Part shown: positions 24,401-39,400 of the stretch, one piece after another
Layout of the letters: the number at the start of each line of letters is the position of its first letter
How positions within the stretch are numbered: the first letter of the stretch is position 1
Origin: Delphinapterus leucas
Lineage: Eukaryota > Chordata > Mammalia > Artiodactyla > Monodontidae
Length of the DNA: 64,000 bases
NCBI RefSeq assembly: GCF_002288925.2
Contig: NW_022098076.1
Span: 92,225,933 to 92,289,932, forward strand
Direction of reading: 5' to 3'
Program-made: the position numbers and the translations under genes
The notes under the pieces: generated by a model
Database searches by the model: none
The model's input: only the letters and a program-made list of their open reading frames with translations
What the model was told of the DNA's origin: nothing

Positions 24401-27400
24401 GTATCAGAAGGGAAGTGGTTAAAAAACAAACAAAGAAACCACAACAACAAAAATGCAGGCAGCTCTTTTGTGAGGAAAAGAGATAGTGGAAAGTTTTCAA
24501 GGAGGACCATGTGTAAGGCACCCAGCCCTCGGGCAGCTTGATTGGAAATGGGTAGGTACTCACAGATGGTCCTGCGTAACCAGGGTCTCCCTTCTGTCCA
24601 GCTATCCCTGGAGGTCCTGAATTTCCCTAGAAGCAGAACAAACTTTGCTCAATTGTGGCAGAAGATGGAGACTTCTCAGCTTCTGCAGTTGGAAGGGGTG
24701 GTGGAGATGATCTTGTCTAATGTCCCCCATCACCACAAGGAATCTCTCACTTTAAGAGACCTTAAGTGTCTCCAAAATTCAGGTATAGAGACAAGTGGCC
24801 CTGACAAAACTGATGTGCATCTCCCACAACTCTATTCTCTGGCAGGTCAAGGTGAGATAGATGCTTGCCTGAGAACCTTTAATAAGACCACTATGGATGC
24901 ATAAGAAAGCAGTAACTGACAATTAATTAGCTCACTTTTCAATGTAGATAACCAATCCAATGTTTTAAAACTCTACCGAGAGTAATAAATGATCTAGTTT
25001 GAATGTCCTCACTGAGAAAATTAACAGGATAATTACAATGAATTTCACTATATTTTAAGCTAAATATAACTGTTAGAAGCCTTTACCCGATTCTAGGCCA
25101 AGTTGCTAATTCAAGACTCAGGGCAATCTTAAAAGGATGAGTAAACATCCACTACGGAGAATAATCCAGAATGAAAAGTAGCTTAAGAAAGAGGAAGCTG
25201 GGCTTCCCCTGGTGGCGAAGTGGTTGAGAGTCCACCTGCCGATGCAGGGGACACGGGTTTGTGCCCTGGTCCAGGAGGATCCCACATGCCGCGGAGCGGC
25301 TGGGCCCGTGAGCCATGACCGCTGAGCCTGTGCGTCCGGAGCCTGTGCTCCACAACTGGAGAGGCCTGCGTACCGCAAGAAAAAAAAAAAAAAAAAAAAA
25401 AGAAAGAAAAAGAAAGAGGAGTCTTTTCATGGTGGGGAGGCGAGAGAATACATGGTCTCAGCCCGGCTCGCCCCTGAACTTGGAACCCTAGTAAGCACTT
25501 CGTGCAGCTCATGAAATCCTGTCTCCGCACCGTCTGGCGGGCATGACTTCTGATGTCATTCATTGTGAGACTTGAGTCCCCCGGCACCATGCGCAGAGTG
25601 GACCATGGGCTAGTGACCTTGAGACGTATTAGACGAGGGGGCCCTCCAGACCTCCCTCTAAAGGGAGCATGACCAAAGGAAGACAACACAGACACAGCCG
25701 CAGGGTGTCCTGAGTACATCCCGTCGAAGGCTTAGGATTCCTCTACTCCCACCCCATACTATCTCTGGCCAGGTTGCAAGTGAAGAAGGGTAACTTTCAA
25801 AGAAGCAATGGAGTCTTCAGTGCTCAGACCTGCTACCAGGAAGGTGCAGGCAAACTTACCCTTCGGCCTCTGATGCCTTTGGGTCCCAGGGCTCCGTCTG
25901 TCCCCGGCTCACCAGGATTGCCCTGGGAAGAGAGCCAGGAAGCAGCACATTAAGCTCTGAGAGGCAGGTCTAGCTGAGGGTCCCTGGGGGCCTCTGGACC
26001 ACACTTCCCAGAGCGGCCAAATGGCTAATTTTGATGGATTTTCCACCACGTTACCGGCGCAGCTGTGGCATTTGCAGACTCAGTCTAAGCTTACTGAACT
26101 TGGACTTAGAAGTTACATTAATGATAACATCATACAGATTATACTAGCATCTTAAGGTTTATAAAGTATTTTAGTGCAGTGCCACTTCATTTAATCCTCA
26201 CAAGCACCATGACAAGGGCATATTGTCATCTCCATGTGACTGATGAGGGAGTGTCTTGGAGAGGGTGGGCCTTTCCCAAGGTCACTTGATTAGTAAGTGT
26301 CTGACTGAAGACTAGACCCAAGCTATGGTGACCTTCAGTCCATGGTCACATCAGACTCATCCTAAAACAATGATGCTCTTTACCCCCTAGGGGAATATTT
26401 ACCTTTGGTCCTGGGTATCCGGGAAATCCTCTTTCTCCCTATAAAAAATAAATGACTCAATATTTGATCCCAACTTAAAATCATCTAACAAATTATTCTC
26501 GAGCAGAAAAAATATATCCGTAGCATCGCCAAGAGAAAAAATTCACTACATTACAATTCAATTTTGAGAGATAATTCTTTAAAAATACAGCATATCAGAA
26601 GTTTGAGAATCCTCGGCAGACACGTACTTTTTTGCCTCTGCGTCCTTCACTGCCAACTCCATCTCGTCCGTCATCTCCCTAAGAGTGGAAAGACAGCGTT
26701 ACTGCAGGTGCCCCTGTCAGGCACACCACGACCTTCTTTTTCTAAAGCCCTGAGCAGTGGGTCTTTGCGTCCCTGGAATGTTCCCAGATCAAGGTACAGC
26801 TCAAGGAAGAGTTCCTAGTCCTATCCCACCCTCCAGTGCAAATAAGACTGTGCCTGTACTAAAGAACTACTATGAGCTATTGGTAAAGATGCCGTTTGGA
26901 TGTAGAATCAAAGACGCATGGAACCAGGGAATCTTAGAGTTGATAGGACTCTTTGATCTATGCATATATAAGTCTTTGATTCTACTTCAAAGCAAGAACG
27001 CAGGACTCAGTCTCGCACCCTCCTGAGTCTTCTGTGCTCAGCCCTTACTTCCTTCTCCCCGGTGCCCCTTCCCTTCCTTCCAGGTCATGCCTCTAGACTG
27101 CCTTCCTTCCCCAAACCCACTTCCGTGTACTCGGAGATCTGCCCCTATCACTCTCTCCTGGGGGGCTTTCCAAACTGGACACTGTTGATTATTTCAAAAG
27201 AATCCAAAGAATTTGCATGAAATATACATTAATATCTCTAAAACATGCACAGAACATGCTCCTTAGTTAATTTACAGTTTTAAACAGCTAAAGAGCTGTT
27301 GGCCCAAATTTATAGAAACAGAATCAGGAAGAGATTTCATTCAACGGTTTGAGTAGATTTTAAAGTCTGGTTTTTTTTCCCCTCTTCTTCTGAGACAGTA

Positions 27401-30400
27401 ATAGCCATGGATTTTTAAATTTCAGTTAGCTGTAGGGAAATTACAAACACAAGAAAAGTATTTTCAAGCTTTGGGATTGTGAATCAGATCAACCTGGTCC
27501 ACTTAATGTAGTTTTTAGGTGTAATGACTCATTTTACAGAAAAATTTCCAATGTACTGGAGATTTCTTTTTCCCGGATAGAAACATATGTTACAACGTTA
27601 TTGCAAGAGAGCAGTTAGGGTGTTTTTAAATAACTTTTTAAAATGAATTCTCAAAGTTAGAATTTCCATTGCTGGGATGTCTCATTCAAAACAAACCGTT
27701 TCAACCTGAATTGAGATCTTATCAAAGCCCATTCCATTTTAAACCAAGGACATTTATTTCTTTGCAGAAAAGCTCCATCTAGTTGAGCTCCAAAAGCATT
27801 TGCAAGACCTGAAATGAAGGTGGTTCAAGGGTCAGTAAACCACCACATTCACTTCTCAGAAAGAAATCAAGAAAAAATGTCTCTATTCACTCCTCCTCCA
27901 GTGAAATAAAAATCATTTTGAAACTTATAAGCAGCAGGTTTCACTATTTTCAATCACATCCCCAGTAATATAAGAAGCAGCTATCAAGCTGTCTCTTTGT
28001 GGAACCAACCCAAGTTGCAATGACAAAGCCCAACCCAGCACAAGGCCACATCTCCTTGCTTCCTGAGCATCTCAGTGGAGTCAGCGGCAGCCTGGGCCCC
28101 GTGCACGTGTTGATCTTACCGTCTCCCCACGAGGACCCCGGTTCCCGATGCTTCCTTTGGGTCCTGGATCTCCGGGCTCACCCTAGACATAAGAAACAGG
28201 GCTGAGACACCTGTGGGTCTGGGACGATTTAAAATGTGATTCCAAGCCCTGCACTTGTTCTGGGTGACATCATCGGTAGGGTTGCCACAAGCTGCTAACT
28301 TCACCTTTTAGATTTTGATGTTAATGATTTTTTAAACTGCAACATCCACGTGTGGACTCCTGGAAGAGAATCCAGGAAGGCTTGTGTTTGTTCTTTTCAT
28401 CATCATGGCACAGGGACGTGCCAACGGGGAGGAGAGAGAGAGACGGGATAGAGGAAGGCGTGGAGTCAGCAGTGAAAGCCAGTGGCCCCACGAGGGGCGG
28501 AGAGGCAAGGCTGGAGTCACATGAACACACTGCTTTCCCCAAGAAAATGCTGCCTCTCAGACTGGTTATGCTGAATAGTCGTTCTCAAGGCTCACAGAAA
28601 GGCAGCCTACATATAGCAAGCTGCTGTTATCCAAAGCAGCTGGGCTCTGGGACCCTTGGATTAGCTGCACGTGGCCAGCGGGGCTGCTGTGCACAGCGTC
28701 AATATCTGGAGAATATTCAGTGCAATACGGAAGTGGTCCTAGTGCCGCTGGTGGGCTCCAAGGGCCCTGGGGATGCTGAGCTGTCCTCAGAAGCCTGTGC
28801 TCGAAAAGATAGGGCAGTTCAGCAGCGGCTGGCAGCTCTGGTTATGAGAACGCAGGCCAACCCACTGCACACAGCCCATGGGTGCCCTCGAGGCGGGGAC
28901 AGTGATCCCACTGGTGCAGCCACTGTCAACAGGGGAGGCCTAATGGAAGAGACCAGAGGGGAGGAGAAGGGATACGCAAGCCAAGCAGCTGGACAGACTG
29001 ACAAACGAGGGAGCGGTGACATGGTGTCTGGTCAGGCCCCGGCCTGGGGAAACACAAGCTCCAGACAAACCTTTCTTCCCAGGGGCCCGGTTCTGCCACG
29101 TTCTCCAGGAACACCTGCGGTCCCCCCGCTTCCCTGGAGCATGAGGAGAGGAGAGAGTCAGTGAAACATTCACCCTCCAAGCCAAAGCGGCGGAAGCCCG
29201 CCTCCCACAAGCCCCACCCCACCCCCTGCTGCTCCTGTGTGGAGGTCAGGTCCTGCAGCTCTCTGCCACTCTCAGCCCTGGAGACCCCAGTGCAAACGTG
29301 CATGGAGATGGCTTGTGCAAACCTAAAATATGAGTGCGACCAGTTTTCACAGGTGTGCACACGTCTCAGTTTAATTAACGTTCACCTCCTAAGTTACTGA
29401 CTAGGGGACAAACGCCCGGATTTATATGGCTTTACCTCCTCTCCCTTTCCACACCTCCACAACGAGCGCCTGACTTTACAGGTTTGGAAACCTACACACA
29501 CTTTCTCCTCGAGTGAGTGAATAAGTCAACAAAGGAACATAGCTCTTCAAATGCAGTGCAGCCTACAGAGCCCAGAACGGCCCTAACAGATGCAGCAGCT
29601 CTTTGTGCTGTTAACTATTTGAAGAGCTTCAACTCACCCCTGCACCACCTTAAAGCCTTGACTAAGCAGAGCTTACATAAATATTTAAAACAAAATAGGT
29701 ATTTATCAGATTTCAAACTTGGGAAGGACTTTCCAAGCAAATAGGGGCTCTCACAAAGTTCCTACTTCCCCTGTAAAACATTTTTGCGCGTTTATGTAGC
29801 CTCAGGCCAGTTCATTGCCAGTTTATCAGTCATTACTAATTTCTGTAACAAATTATAAGATGGCTCCCTGTTCCTAGTAGACCCAAGGGACACCAGAGTA
29901 TGGGCACCCGGTCCTAGCTCAGCTACACCATGTTTCTGCTCATCATGGATAACAGCCAAGATAGATGTTGATGTTTGCATGGACAGCAAGTTTAAGGGAC
30001 ATCTTCCATGTCGAACTTGAGGATGGGGGGCTCCTTACACAAATACCAAACTGCAGGGGCAATTTCCAGGGGCCAAATATGAAATAATACAGAGTAATCT
30101 GAGAATTTTGGTCGATTCATCTGATTTCCTGCAGATCCACCCTAAGACTTCTGCAAGGAGGCCCCTCCTTCCTTTGCTCACCTCCCAGGTGGCCTGTGTT
30201 TGGAAGGGGCAGCACTGGGACTTAGCCCCTGGAGCATCAAGAAAAACGCCCTCTAACTTCCTCAGGGTGAACGAGCCAGTTGCTCCGAGGACTGAGGTTG
30301 GCCCCAGGTCTGCGCTGCCAAAGAGTCGGGCTGAGGGGTCTGTCTCCTGTTCCTCCCTTCACGAAACATGGAACTCTCAGCCTGCTGGGGCAACATGCTA

Positions 30401-33400
30401 TCCATTTAGCTAAAGAGAGGGGTGGGATCAAGACAGACTTACCCGAGGTCCGAGAATGCCTTGTTCACCGATCAGGCCTGGAGGACCGATGGGACCAGGA
30501 GGACCCTGAAAAAGTAAAATGCCAACGGAAGTGCCGTGTGGAGGTGACACACCGTGACTGCCATAGTATCTACACAACGGAATATCATTCCACCATGGAA
30601 AGGAACAAAACACTGACACCGGCTACAGCATAGATAAACCTCAAAAACCTGGTGCTGAGTGAAAAAGCCAGACACAAAACCTATTAAATGATTCCATTCA
30701 TATGAAAGGTCCAGAATACGCAAATCCACAAAGACAGAAAGGAAGTTAGTTGGTTATCAGGAGCTGGGGGAGGGGCATGACTGCCTAATGGGTACAGGGT
30801 CTCCTTTGGGGGACGATGAAAATGTTTTGAAACTAGATAGAGATGATAGTCGTGCAACATTGGGGATGTGCTAAACGCCACCTTAAAAGATTAATTTTGT
30901 GCTCAATTTTGTAGAAACAATGGTCACCTCAATTTTTTAAAAATGGTAGGGCATCTGGGAACATGTCACAAGGCACGCCACCACACCGGGGGTACTGACC
31001 TGTGCACCTCTGGTCCCCTGCTCTCCCACAGAGCCCTGCTGGCCGGGACCGCCCTTGTTGCCCTTTGAAACAAGAGAAGATGTAGGGAAGGGTCAGCCCT
31101 CTGTTCTACAGTCATATCTGCACAAGGGTGCAGGGAGATAGTCACAGCTGTACCAGGGGTCAGAAGTGAGAGCGCCATAACTCCAGGGAGAGACATTCAA
31201 TACTTGGAGCCACTTTGCACTCTTAGCATCGATTCTCACTCTTCCCTCACCTTTTCCTCAAGATGACTTCATGACATGAAGCTATTTGGGACCCAAACCT
31301 GTCTTGCACAGGTGAGAGGACAGAGCCACCAAGACATGTGACTTGCTGATGACCAGGTAAGTGGGCACATCGCGGGCAAGAGGCCCCCAGGACGCTGCCT
31401 CCCCAGTCATCTCCCTTCCTTTCTCCCCTCCCCACCGTCACTTTCATTTTGATAAGCATTTCCACCGCCATCGTCGTTTCTGCAAGTCTTATAGAAGAGG
31501 CTACATTTAAGGAGATGGTAGAAAAGATGGGACCTACAAGCTTTGATGGTGAAGGAGAGAGTAATTTTTAACTTGTGGGTGGGGTGGGGACCCTCTCTCG
31601 AGAGCACACAGTGACTGACGTTGTGATGACAGCAAAGAGATGGTGACTTTGAGGCTTACCTTAGCCCCTGCTGGTCCCCTTCGGCCAAAGCCGCCCTGAG
31701 GAAGAAATCACACCAACAGTGAAAGGGAGGCGGGGAGGCCAGGCTCCCTGGGACTTAACCCACACCTTCACGACACCCGCTGGGCCCCAGACACTGTGCC
31801 TACCCAGCCCAGAGGAAACTCTCGTGAAGGGACACCTTTCCTCCTGCACTCCCCTCCTGCCCAGCCCTTCCACGCTGCCCTTGTCAATCATCCACATGGA
31901 AGGTTTGAGGATGACTTCAGACCTGCCAACCAAAATAAGGACCCCTCGGGCTGCACGGCCCCAGACAGTTTCAAGTAAGGAATGTGAAACAGGAAGGTCG
32001 ACTTGTCTATTTTTCTTCCATTTTCCTAACTGGAGGGAGAGGTAAGACGTTAATTATAATGGAAGGGAGTCCCAGACTCTCCACACTGTCCCGGCCAAAT
32101 ATAACACACACTCGGTTAAGTAAAGTATTCAGCGTGGGCGTATGTGAACCTAAAAGCCTGGCTGTACTTGGTCTGGGCTCATGACTTGGCAATATCTTCC
32201 CCGATGCTCCAGAAGTGAACCTTAGTTCAAATAAACGTGGGCTCGCTCTTAAGTAATCCATGAATTCCCACCTCAAGATGGCTTCCTCTTCAGTGGAAAG
32301 GTTTGGGGTGGGAATCCATCCTGGATATATCTTCGCAAGGTTAGGGGTTGAATTCTGGAGCCTGTAACGCACCAGCCTGTCACAGGCTTGGCCTATCTTC
32401 TGCATCAACCCAAGAACCACCTTCTCTTCTCCCAGTGAACAAGCCCCATGATCTTCTGGGGCCATCATTCTGCCCTGATTCACTGTAATGGCAGCTTCTT
32501 TCATGGAAGACCTTGGCCTCCTTCCAGGGATGACACATGGACAAGAGGGGGAAGGGCACGGCCAGGCCACTCTCCACAGAGTAGCAATCTGCCTGCCGCT
32601 TCCAAAGGGGACCTCACCGAGTATGACCAGAGGCCACCTGTGCTCAGGCCACGTGAGGAGTGAGGTAGCCCAGGGGAAGGATGCCTTTCATCTGGGCGTG
32701 AGCCTGGCTTAGTGATATCCTAAGGGAAGACAGCCCTAACTTGACCACACTGATTTCAAACCCAAACTGACACCCTGTGCATAGAATTAACACGAACTGT
32801 ATGCCTGACTGTATTTAAGTCTCTTCATGGAAACAAGCTCTGGCTCTACTGACAAACTAAGTTGTTCAGCACATTATAACAATGGAGTGTTTTCCTCATG
32901 TTTTTTTTTTTCATTGTAGAAATCAACAGCATTATTCAAAAATAATACTCAAAAGCTTTTAAGATAGCATTTTCAAAATTTAAGTTTTCTTCTGAATTTT
33001 CAAAGCAAGGTTATGCCCATAGTATATCATTTGCCTAGGGCCGAGAGTCGTTTCTTTTAAAGGCCCTTGTCAGCACACACCCTCTGATCGTCCACTGCAG
33101 ATCCCTAACCATGTGACTGCCACGGGAGAAAGGGTTGAGGGGGCCCCGATCTGGCCCCCATCCCCAGCCAGATGCTGAGCAGACACCTTTCTCAGGCAGC
33201 CACCAGCGCCCTGAACTAGCCGTGAGAATTTACAGACTTCCAGACACATCTTCTCCCAGCTAGGAGGTCTGAGCTCTGTGTAACCCTGGGCCCTGGAAGC
33301 ACTCAAACAGCTTCCCAAAGATCATTCATCTCCCTTTGGCTTCAGCAATTCTTCAACAAGACACAAAGACGAGGCATGCACTGAGCGGTCTACAACAGGC

Positions 33401-36400
33401 ATTTCTGAAACGTCTTGAAAAAGCAATTGCGAGATGCAATTCACTAGAAAATTGACTCTGGTTTCACTGCTGGAGTTACAGCAGTATGAGAAAAACAACT
33501 ATCAAACAAAACAAACATACACCCCATCAGCTTCCCCGCCCTTTGTCCCCTCACTCCCTCTGTATTTGTGTTTCTGTTTAGATTTTTTTAAACATTCAGT
33601 GGGATAAAGCCCAGCCAAATATTCGAAAGCAGCAAAGATATTACTTTTAAAAGCGTCTATTCAGTATGTTTTAGAAGGGGAGGGAAGCAGGCTGGGGGAG
33701 TCCAGAGTGAATGATAAGAATGAAGGGTCTGCAGAAGCAGCAACACATGGGGGACAATGGTTTCCGAAATGGCCTTAAATTCCCTAAATAAAACGTTGCT
33801 GAGCAGCTCTGCCCCAAAGGGTGTCTAGCAGAGTTAAGTAAATATCACCACAGAGCCCCCGCAAACCCCAAGAGGCACTCACGCTTTTCCCGGGTTCTCC
33901 AGGCCCGCCAGACACCCCATCTGTCCCAGGGAGACCCTGTCATGGGAAAGAAAATTAACGTAAGATTCTCGTCTGCAAAGAAGAATTTGTAACTCAAATA
34001 TTGCACAAGACGCTGGGGAAAAGGAATGGATACACACAGGGCCAGTCGCACACTCTGGGGTTGCCTTAGACCCAGGTGCACTCTGCCCCCCACAAGGCTC
34101 AGGCTTGATGAGCACTTTCTGGAAATATCCATGGGGCACAACTCTGCCGAGAGGAAGCCCCTCTTGGGAGGGGCTGTTGCTGTTCCTCTTGGAGACTCCT
34201 TTGCAAGTGTGCACACTGGCTTCCCGGGGCTTTCTGCTCCCAACCTCAGCCTTGTACATGCACAGCCTTAAAGACCGCGTTGTGGCCTCCGGGGCTGGCA
34301 GTGAACCAGCTTGACTTTAGTTTCTCGGGCTCTCGGCACAGGGAGAGTCTAGGTACACAGAGTGCTGTACCATGGGGCCGATGTCTCCGGTTTCTCCTTT
34401 GGGTCCTCTCTGCTGGCTGTCCTGTCCTGAGTTACCCTGAAAAGAGAACAGGTCGGGGAATAAGCCACGTGTGCAGGGAAAGCCACTGCTGCTGGGTCAG
34501 TGACCAGGAAAATATTAGTGGTGGTCTGAATGCCAGTCGCTTTGGCCACATCCCATCTCCAGATAATGCCTGCCGTGGGGTCAGCAATCATTCTGAACCC
34601 CAAACAGGGGGGGAGATGGCTCTTCCTTCCCCCGGGAGGATGGTGGCCAGGCTCGCTCTTGCCTTGTCCTGGTCTGGGCCAGAAGAGGCTGGCCCAGCGA
34701 TGGTCACTTGTTGACAGGTTTTATAGACCCATAAAGGAAGAAAAACTGCAAACTCTTCCCTTTTCCTAAAGCGAACTTAAAGTGTCCTGAGACCACATTT
34801 TAGGGAAACTTCTCAGGTCTTCACATAAGAGGCTTTGCAAAGACTTATCTTTGCAGCAAGAGGGCAAAGACATCTCCAGCCACCCCAAAATTCTAAGAAA
34901 AGGGCAAACCACATATTTTGCCAACATGTTTTAAAGCAATTTCAAGAATAAAATTCTTCCTTTCAACCCACTTCTCCCCACAAACCCCTTTCCCGGACTC
35001 AAGTCTCAAATCGGTGACAAGGATTTCCCCTTACCGGGTCACCTCTGATCCCAACATCCCCTCTTTCTCCTTTGTCTCCTTTGGGTCCTTTGTCACCCTA
35101 AATAAAAACCACAAGCAGAGACTGAGAATTAGATGAGTTTCACATATTTATCTCACCCTCAAAATTGCATTCTTCCAATCACAAATCTTAAAAAGAACAG
35201 TGTTTCAGCATTTGCCATTTACTCATTTTCCATGAAGGTAAAATTATTTCCAGATACTTCAGGTAACCCACAAGTATTTATTGGGTACCCATTCTGTGCC
35301 AGACGCTGGGGATTTATTTCAACAAAACACACTCAGTCCTTGCCCAATGGGACTCTCCAAACAAGAAAATATAATGTAAATATGTCACAGCTGACAAGGG
35401 ACATAGGAGATGCCAAGGATGCACCCCAGGAGGAGGTCAGGGAAGGCTGCCTGGAGGAAGCGGTCTTAACATACACAAGTAAAAGAAATAATCCCTAAGT
35501 GAAATGTTCATAGTTTTTCCATGACAGTGACAATGCAGAAATATACTTACCCTTCTTCCTGCATTCCCTTTCTCTCCAGAAATACCGGGCAATCCTTTGT
35601 CTCCCTGCCAAAGACAATGATAAAATGTCATTCCTGGCACAATTTCTACCACAGACTGAGGTGTTAGTCACTGGAGTCTTCAGGACCAAAAGCAATTTGC
35701 ACTCAGAGTCCAAAATCACTTACATCTTCACCGTCAAGACCATCCAGTCCAATTTCTCCTAATTCACCCTGTGAGGGGACAAGACACACAGGAGAGTATA
35801 AAATATGGCAAAACACTGGGAAAGTTTTAAATATAAAAAGAAAAGCAAGCTTAAGTACCTTCTCTCCTGGGAATCCACGAGAGCCCTAAAAGGGAAGGGA
35901 AAGAAGAAACATTAGCTCCTTCCCGGAGGCTGAATAGAATAGGCTAGAATAGGCTAAGGGCTCCCCTCTCCCCGTCCCCAACTTAAAAGTCAGTGTATAG
36001 GGCTTCCCTCTGGCTCACTGGTTAAGAATCCGCCTGCCAATGCAGGGGACACGGGTTCTATCCCCGGTCCAGGAAAATCCCACGTGCCGCGGAGCAACTA
36101 AGCCCGTGTACCACAACTACTGAGCCTGAGCTCTAGAGCCTGCGAGCCACAACTACTGAGCCCGTGTGCCGCAACTACTGAAGCATGTGCACCTAGAGCC
36201 TGTGCTCTGCAACGAGAGAAGCCACCGCAGTGAGAAGCCCGCACACCGCATCGAAGAGTAGCCCTACAAACCACAAGAGAAAAGCCTGTGCACAGCAGCA
36301 GAAACCCAACGCAGCCAAAAATAAAATCAATAAAATAAATTTATATTAAAGAAAAGTCAGTGTCTGAAAATTCAGTGTTAGAGATTCGTCTGTTTGGCTA

Positions 36401-39400
36401 GCTCTCTCTCTGTCATGAGGGGATCATAAAACTAACTTGCCTGGACCTGAGCACTTGGGTAGTGTTGGCTCTCTAGCAGGAGGGCTGGGCCGTGAAGGCC
36501 CGGGACAGGGGCTCCGAGGAGGCCCCTTTATAACATTGCAGTGGCCTGTCTCTCAAACGGCAGCAGATTGAGGAGAAAGTTCATCAGCCCTTGACTCCAA
36601 GTATGTCACACACAGAACCTTCCAGCACATGAGTCCTTTCCCTCTGTCTCTGGCCCCCTCCACTTCCCTCACTCCTCCCAGGTCCAGGGGCTGAAGCTGC
36701 CGGGCACCGGCCTTCTCTCTGCCCTGGCCCACATCCTGTCTGTCCTCATCAGTGTGTCCTGACTGCTTCACACTGCCATACGAAACTGTTTCTCCAACCT
36801 CAGGCTCCCTTCCCGGCACGGTGTGCGCTCCTGAACCCGCCAGGCCCTGGGCTGCCTCTGTGAGAGGCCACTGGCTGCCAGCGCTGAGCAGAGAAGCTGG
36901 GGCAGGCATCTTCCTTCCCCAGGAGGCACTGGAGAAAGTGTCCCCCTTCTGCACGCGCCACCGACTGCCCTCTCCCCGCTGGGGCCCGGTGCCATGGTCC
37001 CCTCCCCACACATGGGGGTCACTGTACCTTTATGCCCCTCTGCCCGGGGCAGCCCTGGAAACCTTGAGTGCCGTTCACACCAGGCGGGCCGCGCTCACCC
37101 TGTCAGGAGAAACAGAGGCATTTTGCGAGTTGGAGCTTCATGTCACGTGTCTCCACTGAGTAGGGAGCCCTGTGAAAGGCATGCATTAGGAAGCAGTCCA
37201 CTGGCTGGCGGGCTGATGTGCCAGGCGGGGCCTCCAGCATCCCCGCCCGCGGGCCCCGCAGGCCGACCTCTGCACAGGGCCTTGAACCTGCAGTTCCCTC
37301 CCCTGGAGGGAGTGGGGTCTGGGAGTGTCTGCAGCACAGAGGGCACCTCCTGGTGGGCGGAGGATAAGCAGGCCTCAGGGTACTGGGTCTGGGTGGGGGC
37401 TGGGCCCGTGGAGAACCCTCGGGCTGGCTGCTTCTCCATATGGTCCTGGGCTCCCAGCTCTCCAGTGGGGTCCAGGCTCAGCCCTGACACCCAGCACTGC
37501 CGGACGGGACCTTGGGGGCTTCAACTCTTCCCCCTGGGGCCCTCTCTCCCCACCCCAGGGCTGGCCATGGTCCTGGGTTCCCAGCTCTTCTATGGGGTCC
37601 AGGCTCAACCCTGACACCTGGCACTGCCGGACAGGACCTTGGGGGCTTCAACTCCTCCCGCTGGGGCCCTCTCTCCCCACCCCAGGGCTGGGCCTTGTTC
37701 TAGTGTCTCAGAAGTTCTCAAACCACTTCTGGGCAGGATTCTGCTTCCCGAAGGCCCTGCTTCAGGCTCTACCCACCCCCAAATGGACCCCTTGGTGACT
37801 GATAACCCATACCGGCAACCGCCCGCTGGGAGGCTGCCCTCAAAGGGCGTCACCACTACAATCCTGGCTGGATTTCCCCTGCACCCCGGCTCCAGCGGCC
37901 TCTCATCTCTGCCTGGATGTCTGAATTTGGTAGATGCTGGGTTTGCCATCCTCAGTGGTCCTTTGTCTCAGGAGACATTTAGTCCCGCCCTCTGAGATGG
38001 AACACGTAAAAACCTGCACTTCCTACCCACACTTGTCATCCTCAGATTCTCAGACTAGTCTCCATAGTGTAGAAATCTAAGTCAAGTTGTTAAGAAAGTT
38101 AGAAAGTAATTTTTTTCTGGTGGAAAAGACTGGAAACGGAACAGATGAGGAACCCCACAATTCAATCCCAACATGTAAAGAACAAGGAGGGAATAAAGAT
38201 TTAAGGAATAAAACAACCTTTACTTACAGGTCCACCCTCGTCACCAGGATAACCTCGATAACCATCTTCTCCAGGAATACCCTAGAAGAAAGTAAATCGT
38301 TTCCTTGGTTAAATGCTGTGGTTTTCTCTGTTTCCTATTTAAGCATCTCTTCACCCCCCGTCATTTGGTAGAGCGGTGCTTTCGGTGTCCCTGGAACGTG
38401 ACGGTTTCCTACTCATTATTTCAGTGCAATTGTTCTATCAGGATCTTTAAGGCTCTTGATCTACCAAGAAATCCTGTGCATTTCCTATAACTTAGAGGCA
38501 AATGGGAAGCATCCCTGCTGGCCGTCCTAGTGAGGCTGCCAGTCAATGATGCCACTGGTCTTAACATAATTTTATAAAATGAAGAACCAATGCATAAAAG
38601 AACCCAGTGGAAAGGGAGGAGGGAGCAGACACAGGGACAAGGTCTGCACCTCAGATCTGTCCTACAGCACAGCTAGTTCCTTCTCCTCCCTTTTCCATCT
38701 CCCCACCATCATAGCAGAGAAATTCCCCAGCCAAAGTAATGACGGCTCTGAAATGTAGTCTCAGGCGTAAGAAAAGGGTAAAACCACCGTACCTTCGGCC
38801 CAATGCTGCCAATGGGCCCTCGGTCTCCTCTTTGTCCAGAGCATTTGCAGGGAACCCCACAGCAGGCTTTCTCGGCAATGTTGTCCTACCAAGACAGAAA
38901 ATGAAGTTCAGATCTCAATAAATGTCTAGAAAACAGGCATAAATGTGCCGTCTGAGGACTGCGGCGTCCACAGCAAGAGGTAGTCACCTCCTACGGCACT
39001 CCCTTGAAGGCTTAGCCATGGGTGGGCGATACAGTGTCACAAATGGACTCTGAAGAACCACCAAAGACAATGCATCTTATTCACAATGTCACCTCAGGCT
39101 GGGCCTTATTTCTAGAAGTTTCCAAATTAGATATTCAAGCTTCAGATGTTAAGTATAGCTTACTTTTTTTTTTTTTTTGCGGTACGCGGGCCTCTCACTG
39201 CTGTGGCCTCTCCCGTTGCAGAGCACAGGCTCCAGATGCGCAGGCTCAGCGGCCATGGCTCACGGACCCAGCCGCTCCGCAGCATGTGGGATCTTCCGGG
39301 ACCGTGGCACAAACCCACGTCCCCTGCATTGGCAGGCGGACTCTCAACCACTGCGCCACCAGGGAAGCCCAGCTTACATATTTTTAAGCTCCAGAAAGCA

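Noticed and set aside
37325..37798. A 157-codon plus-strand frame with repeated peptide blocks
   Set aside because: It follows the 127-bp tandem duplication in intron 16. The repeats in the peptide come from the DNA duplication.
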